Part shown: piece after piece, positions 1-7,796 of the stretch
Layout: every line of letters starts with the position of its first letter
How positions within the stretch are numbered: the first letter of the stretch is position 1
Origin: an uncultured Burkholderiales bacterium
Lineage (GTDB): Bacteria; Pseudomonadota; Gammaproteobacteria; Burkholderiales; Burkholderiaceae_C
DNA: 26,863 nucleotides
Assembly (NCBI GenBank): GCA_903856995.1
Contig: CAIODK010000054.1
Coordinates: forward strand, 1 to 26,863
Direction: 5' to 3'
Notes under the pieces: model-generated
Databases searched by the model: none
What the model was told of the DNA's origin: nothing
Seen by the model: the letters and a program-made list of their open reading frames with translations, nothing else
Made by a program: the position numbers and the translations under genes

Positions 1-1
1 A

Positions 2-364
2 AACGTCTCGACTGTCGCCGACAAGGCCAAGCTTGCCTTGGTGGTTGCGATGGTCGCTGCTGCCTTGGTCGGGTTTTACGCATTGACCGCGCAGGGCGTG
101 ATTGTCCAGTGGTTGGCGCTGCTCGGTTGCTTGACTGTTGCGGTGGTCGTGTTCTTGTTGTCGTTGCCAGGTCGCCAATTGGTGGCGTTTGGCAATGATG
201 CTTGGCGTGAAGTTAATAAGGTGGTGTGGCCAACTCGTAAAGAGTCGACGCAAATGACTTTGTACGTGTTCGCCTTCGTGGTGATCATGGCGCTGTTTTT
301 ATGGTTGACTGACAAAACCCTCGAATGGGTGTTTTACGACCTGATTCTGGGCTGGAAAAAATAA
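2..364 (+). CDS. secE: Preprotein translocase subunit SecE (5' partial)
   Basis: SecE is the small essential subunit of the SecYEG channel that moves proteins across the inner membrane. The frame is open from the first bases of the window, so the true start lies upstream and 120 residues are visible. Two hydrophobic segments near the visible N-terminus (starting LALVVAMVAAALVGFY and WLALLGCLTVAVVVFLL) are followed by the diagnostic amphipathic SecE motif with WREVNKVVWPTRKE. A third membrane helix (FAFVVIMALFLWLTDKTLEW) comes last. Three helices match the proteobacterial form. The TTG at 38 is internal, because homologous-looking residues ADKAK precede it. The stop overlaps the nusG start by one base (TAATG), which points to translational coupling, as expected for a secE-nusG pair. 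Confidence 0.95.
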   Translation, partial: NVSTVADKAKLALVVAMVAAALVGFYALTAQGVIVQWLALLGCLTVAVVVFLLSLPGRQLVAFGNDAWREVNKVVWPTRKESTQMTLYVFAFVVIMALFLWLTDKTLEWVFYDLILGWKK

Positions 365-960
365 TGACCGACATCATCGACAACACAGAGGCCGACTCGG
401 CCGCAGCCCCTTCCGCGCCGGTTAATCCCGATTTACGCTGGTATGTGGTTCATGCCTACTCGGGTATGGAAAAAGCCGTCGAGCGCAACATCCGCGAAAG
501 CATTGCGCGCGCGGGTATGGAAACCAAATTCGGTCGCATCTTGGTGCCCACCGAAGAGGTTGTAGAGATGAAAAATGGCCAACGCCGTACGGCTGAGCGT
601 AAGTTCTTCCCCGGCTATGTGTTCGTTGAAATGGTGATGAATGACGAGTCATGGCACTTGGTCAAGCACACCAATAAAGTGACGGGTTTTGTGGGTGGTG
701 CGAAGAATCGCCCTGCCCCTATTTCTGAGGCGGAAGTCCAGAAAATCGTCAGTCAAATGCAAGATGGCACGGACAAGCCGCGCCATAAGGTGGAGTTCAT
801 GGTGGGTGAGTTTGTGCGCGTCAAAGACGGCCCGTTCACCGACTTCAATGGCACTGTCGAAGATGTCAACTACGAGAAGAGCAAAGTGCGCGTCTCGGTC
901 ACCATCTTCGGTCGTGCAACACCTGTTGAATTGGAATTCGGCCAGATCGAAAAGACCTAA
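364..960 (+). CDS. nusG: Transcription termination/antitermination protein NusG
   Basis: NusG binds RNA polymerase, suppresses pausing, and links transcription to Rho or to the ribosome. The product is 198 residues. The N-terminal NGN domain begins at about residue 24 (RWYVVHAYSGMEKAVERN) and includes the FPGYVFVEM core strand and a TGFVGG turn. The C-terminal KOW domain covers about residues 142-198 (GEFVRVKDGPFTDFNGTVEDV). I chose ATG 364, which shares its A with the secE stop. A further upstream start at 325 would lie inside secE and add a non-homologous extension. No strong Shine-Dalgarno is visible, which fits coupling to secE. A 124-bp structured spacer separates it from rplK. Confidence 0.96.
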   Translation: MTDIIDNTEADSAAAPSAPVNPDLRWYVVHAYSGMEKAVERNIRESIARAGMETKFGRILVPTEEVVEMKNGQRRTAERKFFPGYVFVEMVMNDESWHLVKHTNKVTGFVGGAKNRPAPISEAEVQKIVSQMQDGTDKPRHKVEFMVGEFVRVKDGPFTDFNGTVEDVNYEKSKVRVSVTIFGRATPVELEFGQIEKT

Positions 961-978
961 GCCGGTTAAAAGTTTGTT

Positions 979-1007
979 GTTTGGTGCTTCCCGACTCGGC
1001 GCCAAAC
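979..1007 (+). promoter_or_regulatory. Hairpin in the nusG-rplK spacer
   Basis: The arms GTTTGGTGC (979-987) and GCGCCAAAC (999-1007) pair over nine positions with one G-U pair and an 11-nt loop. No T-tract follows, so this is not a standard intrinsic terminator. It may be an mRNA processing site, a pause site or a 3'-end stabiliser between secE-nusG and the L11 operon. The role is inference; the inverted repeat is directly visible. Confidence 0.45.
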
Positions 1008-1030
1008 GTTTGAGGTGAGTCGTTAACCCC

Positions 1031-1079
1031 GGGGAGCTCGCAGGCCAATAGGTCTAGGGCGTTATCACCCGTAAGGAGA
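1031..1079 (+). promoter_or_regulatory. Candidate L1 autoregulatory site and rplK ribosome binding site
   Basis: The 50 bases before rplK contain a GGGGAGC block (1031-1037), then GGGCGTTATCACCC, which can close as a short GGG/CCC hairpin, then a strong AAGGAG Shine-Dalgarno. In many bacteria L1 represses its own L11-L1 operon by binding an mRNA mimic of its 23S rRNA site just upstream of rplK. The position fits such a site, but I could not verify the specific L1 fold, so this is a low-confidence inference. Confidence 0.3.
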
Positions 1080-1084
1080 AAAGC

Positions 1085-1516
1085 ATGGCGAAAAAAATCG
1101 TCGGTTTTATCAAGCTGCAAGTTCCAGCAGGTAAAGCTAATCCATCGCCACCTATTGGCCCAGCATTGGGTCAACGTGGTTTGAACATCATGGAATTCTG
1201 CAAGGCGTTCAACGCCCAGACCCAAGGCGTTGAGCCGGGCCTGCCATTGCCAGTGGTGATCACTGCATTTGCGGACAAATCCTTCACCTTCATCATCAAG
1301 ACGCCTCCAGCGACTACCTTGATCAAGAAGGCCATCAAGCTCGACAAAGGCTCTGCACGTCCTCACGTCGACAAGGTCGGCAAGATCACTCGTGCTCAGC
1401 TCGAAGAAATTGCTAAAGCCAAGATGGAAGACTTGAATGCTGCCGATTTGGACGCAGCTGTTCGCATCATCGCCGGCTCCGCCCGTTCGATGGGCGTGAC
1501 TGTGGAGGGCGTGTAA
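1085..1516 (+). CDS. rplK: 50S ribosomal protein L11
   Basis: L11 forms the GTPase-associated centre of the 50S subunit with 23S helices 43/44, and is needed for RelA activation. The protein is 143 residues, the usual length. The N-terminal domain shows the proline-rich KANPSPPIGPALGQRG stretch contacted by thiostrepton-type drugs. The C-terminal RNA-binding domain ends with RIIAGSARSMGV. A strong Shine-Dalgarno (AAGGAG) lies just upstream. Its stop codon directly abuts the rplA start with no spacer, which supports coupled L11-L1 translation. Confidence 0.98.
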   Translation: MAKKIVGFIKLQVPAGKANPSPPIGPALGQRGLNIMEFCKAFNAQTQGVEPGLPLPVVITAFADKSFTFIIKTPPATTLIKKAIKLDKGSARPHVDKVGKITRAQLEEIAKAKMEDLNAADLDAAVRIIAGSARSMGVTVEGV

Positions 1517-2212
1517 ATGTCCAAGTTGACTAAAAAACAAAAAGCCTTCGAAGGCAAAGTTGACAGCACCAAGCTGTACCCCTTGTCTGATGCTTTGGGC
1601 ATCATCAAAGAGTGCGCTACTGCCAAGTTCGACGAGTCCATCGACGTTGCTGTGCAACTCGGTATCGACGCTAAGAAGTCTGACCAAGTGGTGCGTGGCG
1701 CTGTGGTCTTGCCTAACGGCACTGGTAAAACTGCTCGCGTTGCGGTGTTCGCCCAAGGCGCTAAAGCTGAAGAAGCTAAAGCCGCTGGTGCTGACATCGT
1801 GGGTATGGACGACTTGGCCGCTATGGTCAAGGCGGGTGACATGCCTTTCGACGTGGTGATTGCTGCTCCTGACGCGATGCGCGTTGTGGGTACTTTGGGT
1901 CAAATCTTGGGCCCACGTGGCCTGATGCCTAACCCTAAGGTCGGTACTGTGACGCCTGACGTCGCTACTGCTGTTCGCAATGCCAAGGCTGGTCAAGTCC
2001 AGTTCCGTGTTGACAAAGCCGGCATCGTCCACTCCACCATCGGTCGTCGCTCGTTCGACACTGACAAGTTGCAGGGCAACTTGGTGGCATTGGTCGAGGC
2101 TTTGAACAAGGCTAAGCCAGCAACCAGCAAAGGTGTTTACCTGCGCAAAGTCGCCGTGTCATCCACCATGGGTGTGGGCGTTCGTGTAGACGTGCAAACA
2201 TTGGTCGCTTAA
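1517..2212 (+). CDS. rplA: 50S ribosomal protein L1
   Basis: L1 builds the mobile L1 stalk that helps release E-site tRNA, and it commonly represses its own L11-L1 operon by binding the mRNA. The protein is 231 residues, close to the usual 230-234. Hallmarks are the GPRGLMPNPKVGTVT segment of the central domain and the C-terminal domain-I strand KGVYLRKVAVSSTMGVGV. The start codon follows the rplK stop immediately. The gene is followed by the 247-bp L10 leader. Confidence 0.98.
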   Translation: MSKLTKKQKAFEGKVDSTKLYPLSDALGIIKECATAKFDESIDVAVQLGIDAKKSDQVVRGAVVLPNGTGKTARVAVFAQGAKAEEAKAAGADIVGMDDLAAMVKAGDMPFDVVIAAPDAMRVVGTLGQILGPRGLMPNPKVGTVTPDVATAVRNAKAGQVQFRVDKAGIVHSTIGRRSFDTDKLQGNLVALVEALNKAKPATSKGVYLRKVAVSSTMGVGVRVDVQTLVA

Positions 2213-2264
2213 AAAGCGATCGCAAATCCGGGTGACGTGCAAACGTTGCCCCGAGTGGTGGGCT

Positions 2265-2356
2265 GAGGCGATTTTCGGAATCGCACAGGCCATCCAAGAC
2301 CGTTGGTGTGGGGCTTGACTTCACTTAATCGAATGACCAACGCAGATGGCGATCCC
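2265..2356 (+). promoter_or_regulatory. L10 leader RNA (rplJL autoregulation, kink-turn)
   Basis: The spacer before rplJ folds like the ribosomal protein L10 leader, which the L10(L12)4 complex binds to repress rplJL translation. A hairpin GCGATT/AATCGC (2268-2273 and 2279-2284) comes first. An outer helix GCCATC (2289-2294) with GATGGC (2345-2350) then encloses an asymmetric purine-rich internal loop (CAAGAC opposite CA). An inner perfect 7-bp helix, CGTTGGT (2301-2307) with ACCAACG (2336-2342), follows. Helix, asymmetric loop, helix is the kink-turn layout of this leader family, and the bases around AGACCGTTGGTG and CGCAGATGGCGA resemble the enterobacterial leader. The helices are read from sequence; family membership is from memory. 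Confidence 0.75.
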
Positions 2357-2446
2357 GCTCGACGGAATTTTTCCTGACAGATAGGTCGCTGCAAAAGTGG
2401 CGTGTTAACGGGTAAATGCAAAGTGCAGATGCCTGAAGACACATTT

Positions 2447-2453
2447 AAAGGAG
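2447..2453 (+). promoter_or_regulatory. rplJ: Ribosome binding site that sets the rplJ TTG start
   Basis: AAAGGAG lies six bases before the TTG at 2460. The next in-frame ATG is far inside the L10 fold, so this site fixes TTG as the start. Confidence 0.8.
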
Positions 2454-2459
2454 TAGACC

Positions 2460-2966
2460 TTGAGTCTTAATCGCAGTGAGAAAGAAGCGGTCATTTCAGA
2501 AGTGACCACGCTCGCCGCCCAAGCTCAAACGATGGTGATTGCGGAATACCGCGGCATCACGGTCGCTGACATGACAAAACTGCGCAGCAAAGCTCGCAGC
2601 ACTGGTGTGACCCTGAGCGTGTTGAAAAACACACTCGCACGCCGTGCTGTAGTTGGCAGCCAGTTTGAAGTTGTTGCCGACCAGATGACCGGTCCGCTGA
2701 TCTATGGTTTCTCTGCTGACGCTGTGGCAGCCGCTAAGGTGGTTGCTGAATTCGCGAAGACCAACGACAAGTTGGTTATCCGCGCAGGCGTGTACGGCGG
2801 TAAAGCTTTGGACGCGAACGGCGTTAAGCAATTGGCAAGCATCCCTTCGAAAGAAGTGTTGTTGGCTCAGTTGTGTGGCTTGTTGATGTCGCCTATGTCT
2901 CGCACCGCAGTGGTGTTGAGCGCTTTGGCGGCCAAAAAAGGCGAAGGCGAAGCTGTTGCCGCTTAA
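2460..2966 (+). CDS. rplJ: 50S ribosomal protein L10 (TTG start)
   Basis: L10 anchors L12 dimers to the 50S stalk base and, with L12, represses its own mRNA. The protein is 168 residues. The N-terminal rRNA/L11-binding domain runs through the typical SLNRSEKEAVI start, AEYRGITVADMTKLR and SVLKNTLARRAV segments. The C-terminal helix that holds L12 follows KEVLLAQLCGLLMSPMSR. The start is TTG at 2460, supported by AAAGGAG six bases upstream and by the conserved N-terminus. A non-ATG start in such a highly expressed gene may help L10 repression act at initiation. Confidence 0.96.
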   Translation: MSLNRSEKEAVISEVTTLAAQAQTMVIAEYRGITVADMTKLRSKARSTGVTLSVLKNTLARRAVVGSQFEVVADQMTGPLIYGFSADAVAAAKVVAEFAKTNDKLVIRAGVYGGKALDANGVKQLASIPSKEVLLAQLCGLLMSPMSRTAVVLSALAAKKGEGEAVAA

Positions 2967-3006
2967 GGCCAGCATTCGTGTTTTAACTAATTGTTAGGAA
3001 ATAAAA

Positions 3007-3378
3007 ATGGCATTTGATAAAGACGCATTTTTGACCGCGCTTGACGGCATGACGGTCATGGAACTCAACGACTTGGTGAAAGCCATCGAAGAGAAATTTG
3101 GTGTGAGCGCTGCCTCTATGGCTGCTCCTGCTGCTGGTGGCGGTGCTGCTGCTGCTGCTGAAGAGCAAACAGAATTCAACGTGATCTTGTTGGACTGCGG
3201 TGCAAACAAAGTGTCCGTGATTAAAGCTGTGCGCGAAATCACTGGTCTCGGTTTGAAAGAAGCTAAAGATATGGTTGACGGCGCTCCTAAGGCTGTCAAA
3301 GAAGCCGTGTCTAAGGCCGACGCTGACGCTGCCAAGAAGAAGCTCGAAGAAGCTGGTGCTAAGGTTGAATTGAAGTAA
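3007..3378 (+). CDS. rplL: 50S ribosomal protein L7/L12
   Basis: L7/L12 forms the multi-copy stalk that recruits and activates translational GTPases. The protein is 123 residues, near the usual 120-125. The N-terminal dimerisation domain (about 1-35) leads to an Ala/Gly-rich flexible hinge (about 36-52). The globular C-terminal domain follows, with NKVSVIKAVREITGLGLKEA and the KKKLEEAGAKVELK ending. An AGGA Shine-Dalgarno is at 2996-2999. The 40-bp gap from rplJ suits coupled translation. Leucine codons are 6 TTG, 3 CTC, 1 CTT and no CTG. Confidence 0.98.
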   Translation: MAFDKDAFLTALDGMTVMELNDLVKAIEEKFGVSAASMAAPAAGGGAAAAAEEQTEFNVILLDCGANKVSVIKAVREITGLGLKEAKDMVDGAPKAVKEAVSKADADAAKKKLEEAGAKVELK

Positions 3379-3392
3379 TTCGGTTCTCCTTC

Positions 3393-3426
3393 AAGGCTGG
3401 AGTGTCCCGGAAGGGCCTCCAGCCTT
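3393..3426 (+). promoter_or_regulatory. Attenuator-like hairpin between rplL and rpoB
   Basis: Perfect 10-bp arms AAGGCTGGAG (3393-3402) and CTCCAGCCTT (3417-3426) enclose an inner CCC-GGAA-GGG mini-stem with a GNRA-type loop. No U-tract follows. In enterobacteria the rplL-rpoB spacer carries a partial terminator and an RNase III site that set the ratio of L12 to RNA polymerase. The position makes the same role plausible here. Confidence 0.55.
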
Positions 3427-3480
3427 CTGTGCTTACAGAGTGCACCCATAAACAGGTTGAATCCAACCCGTTTTTGAGTG

Positions 3481-3537
3481 TCTTCTGACCCCAACTGCAG
3501 AAGATGCCTTGGTTCGGGTTGCGTGCAATGCGCAACC
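3481..3537 (+). promoter_or_regulatory. Two further hairpins in the rpoB leader
   Basis: TCTTCTG (3481-3487) pairs with CAGAAGA (3498-3504) around a 10-nt loop. GGTTGCG (3517-3523) pairs with CGCAACC (3531-3537) around a 7-nt loop. Both stems are perfect. With the upstream 10-bp hairpin they make the 257-bp rpoB leader strongly structured. Their function is unknown from sequence; mRNA processing or translational control of rpoB are candidates. Confidence 0.45.
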
Positions 3538-3635
3538 GTCCGCCAACGCTGGTAGAGGCCAGCCGCCAAGCCTGATGTATGGGACGTGATGTCTCATGCA
3601 GAAAACAGTTCTGAAAGATCAAGCCCGGAGATCTC

Positions 3636-6600
3636 ATGGCCTATTCATACACCGAACGCAAGCGTATCCGCAAGAGTTTCGGCAGCCGCGACAGCGTGCT
3701 GGAAATTCCATATTTGTTGCAAATGCAAAAAGATGCGTACACCGCATTTTTGCAAGCAGATGTCATTCCTAAAAAGCGCACCCAAGAAGGTTTGCAAGCT
3801 GCATTTGAAGCTGCATTCCCGATCGTGTCGCACAACGGTTTTGTCAAGATGAAATATCTCGAATACAACTTGGCCAAGCCCGCGTTTGACGTGCGCGAAT
3901 GTCAAACCCGTGGGTTGACTTTCTCTTCAGCCGTGCGCGCACGCGTGCAGCTCATCATTTATGACCGTGAGTCTTCGACGCCACAGTCCAAGGTGGTCAA
4001 GGAAGTCAAAGAGCAAGAGGTCTACATGGGCGAAGTGCCTTTGATGACTGACAAAGGCTCTTTCATCATCAACGGTACAGAGCGCGTGATCGTGTCTCAA
4101 TTGCACCGTTCACCAGGCGTGTTCTTTGAGCACGACAAGGGCAAGACGCACAGCTCTGGCAAATTGTTGTTCAGCGCACGCATCATCCCTTACCGCGGTT
4201 CATGGCTCGATTTCGAGTTCGATCCAAAAGACCTGCTGTACTTCCGTGTTGACCGCCGTCGCAAGATGCCCGTCTCCATTTTGTTGAAGGCCATTGGCCT
4301 GACACCAGAAACCATCCTCGCGAACTTCTTCGTGAACGACAACTTCCGTTTGATGGACAGCGGTGCACAAATGGAATTTGTGGCTGAACGTCTGCGCGGC
4401 GAAGTGGCTCGCTTTGACATCACCGACAAGTCGGGCAAAGTCATTGTGGCCAAAGACAAGCGCGTGACCGTGCGTCACACACGTGAGTTGGAAGAAGGCA
4501 AAACCACGCACATCAGCGTGCCAGAAGACTTCATGATTGGCCGCGTGTTGGCCAAGAACATCATCGACAGCGACACAGGTGAGTTGATCGCCCGTGCCAA
4601 CGACGAATTGACAGAAGCTTTGCTCAAGAAATTGCGCGAAGCAGGTGTGCAAGATCTGCAATGTATCTACACCAACGAACTCGACCAAGGTGCGTACATT
4701 TCGCAAACATTGCGTACTGACGAAACCGTTGACGAATTCGCTGCACGCGTTGCCATCTATCGCATGATGCGCCCAGGCGAGCCGCCAACAGAAGACGCGG
4801 TTCAAGCCCTGTTCCAACGTTTGTTCTACAACCCAGACACGTACGATTTGTCGCGCGTGGGTCGTATGAAGTTCAACGCCAAAGTCGGCACACCCGAATC
4901 AACAGGCCCGATGGTTCTGACCAACGACGACATCTTGTCCGTGGTCAAGATCTTGGTGGACTTGCGCAACGGCCGTGGCGAAGTCGATGACATCGACCAT
5001 TTGGGCAACCGTCGCGTGCGTTGCGTGGGCGAATTGGCCGAAAACCAATACCGCACAGGTTTGGCACGTATCGAAAAAGCTGTGAAAGAACGTTTGGGTC
5101 AAGCTGAGCAAGAGCCACTCATGCCTCACGACCTGATCAACTCCAAGCCAATTTCTGCTTCGTTGAAGGAATTCTTCGGTGCGTCGCAGTTGTCGCAGTT
5201 CATGGACCAGACCAACCCTCTGGCCGAGATCACCCACAAGCGCCGTGTTTCGGCTCTTGGCCCAGGTGGTTTGACGCGCGAACGTGCAGGCTTTGAAGTC
5301 CGTGACGTGCACGTGACCCATTACGGCCGTGTGTGCCCGATTGAAACACCAGAAGGTCCAAACATTGGTTTGATCAACTCTTTGGCTTTGTACGCCCGTT
5401 TGAACGAGTACGGTTTCATTGAAACACCTTACCGTCGTGTGGTTGATGCCAAAGTCACGATGGACATTGATTATTTGTCCGCTATTGAAGAAGGCAAATA
5501 CGTCATCGCGCAGGCCAATGCCACGCTCGACAAAGACGGCAAGCTGACTGGCGATTTGGTGTCTGCCCGTGAAAACGGCGATTCCATTTTGTGTGGTGCT
5601 GAGCGTATCCAGTACATGGACGTTTCACCCGCTCAGATCGTCTCTGTGGCGGCCTCTTTGGTGCCGTTCCTTGAGCACGATGATGCGAACCGCGCGTTGA
5701 TGGGTGCCAACATGTCACGTCAAGCCGTGCCCGTGTTGCGTCCAGAAAAGCCCATGGTCGGAACAGGTATCGAACGCGTTGCCGCGGTCGACTCTGGCAC
5801 TGTGGTGACTGCAACCCGTGGTGGTGTGGTGGATTACGTCGACGCGACGCGTGTGGTGGTTCGTGTGAACGACGCTGAAGCAACTGCTGGCGAAGTGGGC
5901 GTGGACATCTACAACCTCATCAAATACCAACGTTCTAACCAAAACACCAACATCCATCAACGTCCGATCGTCAAGCGTGGTGACAAGATCGCCAAGGGCG
6001 ACGTGGTGGCTGACGGTGCATCAACAGACCTCGGCGAAATCGCCATCGGTCAAAACATGTTGATCGCGTTCATGCCTTGGAACGGTTACAACTTCGAAGA
6101 TTCGATCTTGATCAGCGAGCGAGTGGTGTCGGAAGACCGCTACACCTCGATCCATATCGAAGAACTCGTGGTGATGGCGCGTGATACCAAGTTGGGTGCC
6201 GAAGAAATCACACGTGACATTCCAAACTTGGCTGAGCAACAACTCAACCGCTTGGATGATTCCGGCATCATTTACGTGGGTGCAGAAGTGCAACCAGGCG
6301 ACACACTGGTCGGCAAGGTCACGCCAAAAGGCGAAACCACACTGACACCAGAAGAGAAGTTGTTGCGCGCGATCTTCGGCGAAAAAGCCAGCGATGTGAA
6401 AGACACATCCCTGCGCGTGAGCCAAGGTTCGCAAGGTACCGTGATCGACGTGCAAGTCTTCACCCGTGAAGGCATCCAACGCGACAAGCGTGCTCAGCAA
6501 ATTATTGATGACGAACTCAAGCGTTTCCGCCTCGATTTGAACGACCAGCTCCGCATCGTGGAAGCTGACGCGTTTGACCGTATCGAAAAACTCTTGAACG

Positions 6601-7748
6601 GCAAAACTGCTAACGGTGGTCCCAACAAGTTGGCCAAGGGCAGCAAGATCGACAAGGCCTATTTGGCCGCTGTCGAGAAGTTCCACTGGTTCGACATCCG
6701 TCCTTCTGATGAAGAGACAGCGGGACAGTTGGAGAGCGTCAAGAACTCCATGGAGCAAACCCGTCACAGCTTTGACTTGGCCTTCGAAGAGAAGCGCAAG
6801 AAGTTGACACAGGGTGACGAGTTGCCAGCGGGCGTCTTGAAAATGGTCAAGGTCTACTTGGCGGTCAAGCGTCGCTTGCAGCCTGGTGACAAGATGGCGG
6901 GTCGTCACGGTAACAAGGGTGTGGTTTCTAAGATCGTTCCGGTCGAAGACATGCCTTACATGGCCGATGGCACACCTTGCGACATCGTGTTGAACCCCTT
7001 GGGTGTTCCTTCACGTATGAACGTGGGTCAGGTGCTAGAAGTTCATTTGGGCTGGGCTGGTAAAGGTATTGGTCAACGCATTGGCAACATGTTGCAAGCA
7101 GAAGCCAAAGCCACCGAGATTCGCGCCTTCATGGAAGAGTTGTACAACGGTTCGGGTCGCAAAGAAGATCTGAGCAAGCTCAACGACGCACAAATCGTCG
7201 AGATGGCTGGCAACTTGACCAACGGTGTGCCATTTGCAACCCCCGTGTTCGACGGCGCTGCAGAAGAAGACATCCGCACGATGTTGAAGTTGGCATACCC
7301 AGAAGACATCGCCAAAACAAAGGGCCTCACCGCCACGCGCACACAGGCGAATTTGTTTGATGGCCGTACGGGTGATGCGTTTGATCGTCCCACCACGATT
7401 GGTTACATGCACTTCTTGAAGCTCCACCATTTGGTTGACGACAAGATGCACGCACGTTCAACAGGCCCATACAGCTTGGTCACACAGCAGCCGCTGGGTG
7501 GCAAGGCTCAATTCGGTGGTCAGCGTTTCGGTGAGATGGAGGTGTGGGCTTTGGAAGCTTACGGTGCTTCTTACACACTGCAAGAAATGCTCACCGTCAA
7601 GTCCGACGACGTGCAAGGCCGTACCAAGGTGTACGAAAGCATTGTCAAAGGCGAACATTCGATCGAAGCGGGCATGCCCGAATCGTTCAACGTGTTGGTC
7701 AAAGAAATTCGTTCATTGGGCATCGACATTGAGTTGGATCGCGCTTGA
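3636..7748 (+). CDS. rpoB: DNA-directed RNA polymerase subunit beta
   Basis: RpoB forms half of the RNA polymerase active-site cleft. The protein is 1370 residues, typical for betaproteobacteria and somewhat longer than the 1342 of E. coli. The rifampicin pocket is intact (SQLSQFMDQTNPLAEITHKR around 517-536), with D524, H534 and S539 at the E. coli D516, H526 and S531 positions, so the classic resistance substitutions are absent. The NFEDS motif (E821, D822) and the KMAGRHGNKG motif (K1086, K1094) that contact the active site and nucleotides are present. The C-terminus ends in SLGIDIELDRA. GGAG at 3627-3630 lies five bases before the ATG. rpoC follows after 48 bp. Confidence 0.99.
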   Translation: MAYSYTERKRIRKSFGSRDSVLEIPYLLQMQKDAYTAFLQADVIPKKRTQEGLQAAFEAAFPIVSHNGFVKMKYLEYNLAKPAFDVRECQTRGLTFSSAVRARVQLIIYDRESSTPQSKVVKEVKEQEVYMGEVPLMTDKGSFIINGTERVIVSQLHRSPGVFFEHDKGKTHSSGKLLFSARIIPYRGSWLDFEFDPKDLLYFRVDRRRKMPVSILLKAIGLTPETILANFFVNDNFRLMDSGAQMEFVAERLRGEVARFDITDKSGKVIVAKDKRVTVRHTRELEEGKTTHISVPEDFMIGRVLAKNIIDSDTGELIARANDELTEALLKKLREAGVQDLQCIYTNELDQGAYISQTLRTDETVDEFAARVAIYRMMRPGEPPTEDAVQALFQRLFYNPDTYDLSRVGRMKFNAKVGTPESTGPMVLTNDDILSVVKILVDLRNGRGEVDDIDHLGNRRVRCVGELAENQYRTGLARIEKAVKERLGQAEQEPLMPHDLINSKPISASLKEFFGASQLSQFMDQTNPLAEITHKRRVSALGPGGLTRERAGFEVRDVHVTHYGRVCPIETPEGPNIGLINSLALYARLNEYGFIETPYRRVVDAKVTMDIDYLSAIEEGKYVIAQANATLDKDGKLTGDLVSARENGDSILCGAERIQYMDVSPAQIVSVAASLVPFLEHDDANRALMGANMSRQAVPVLRPEKPMVGTGIERVAAVDSGTVVTATRGGVVDYVDATRVVVRVNDAEATAGEVGVDIYNLIKYQRSNQNTNIHQRPIVKRGDKIAKGDVVADGASTDLGEIAIGQNMLIAFMPWNGYNFEDSILISERVVSEDRYTSIHIEELVVMARDTKLGAEEITRDIPNLAEQQLNRLDDSGIIYVGAEVQPGDTLVGKVTPKGETTLTPEEKLLRAIFGEKASDVKDTSLRVSQGSQGTVIDVQVFTREGIQRDKRAQQIIDDELKRFRLDLNDQLRIVEADAFDRIEKLLNGKTANGGPNKLAKGSKIDKAYLAAVEKFHWFDIRPSDEETAGQLESVKNSMEQTRHSFDLAFEEKRKKLTQGDELPAGVLKMVKVYLAVKRRLQPGDKMAGRHGNKGVVSKIVPVEDMPYMADGTPCDIVLNPLGVPSRMNVGQVLEVHLGWAGKGIGQRIGNMLQAEAKATEIRAFMEELYNGSGRKEDLSKLNDAQIVEMAGNLTNGVPFATPVFDGAAEEDIRTMLKLAYPEDIAKTKGLTATRTQANLFDGRTGDAFDRPTTIGYMHFLKLHHLVDDKMHARSTGPYSLVTQQPLGGKAQFGGQRFGEMEVWALEAYGASYTLQEMLTVKSDDVQGRTKVYESIVKGEHSIEAGMPESFNVLVKEIRSLGIDIELDRA

Positions 7749-7796
7749 TCTGTTACCCACAGAACAAGCCACTCTGACTAATTAAGGATTTAAAAC

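Noticed and set aside
325..363. NusG start at 325
   Set aside because: The extension lies wholly inside secE in another frame. ATG 364 in the TAATG overlap gives the usual NusG length.
899..2032. Long open frame on the - strand across rplK and rplA
   Set aside because: It is antisense to two certain ribosomal protein genes, has no recognisable domain or ribosome site, and reflects their codon bias.
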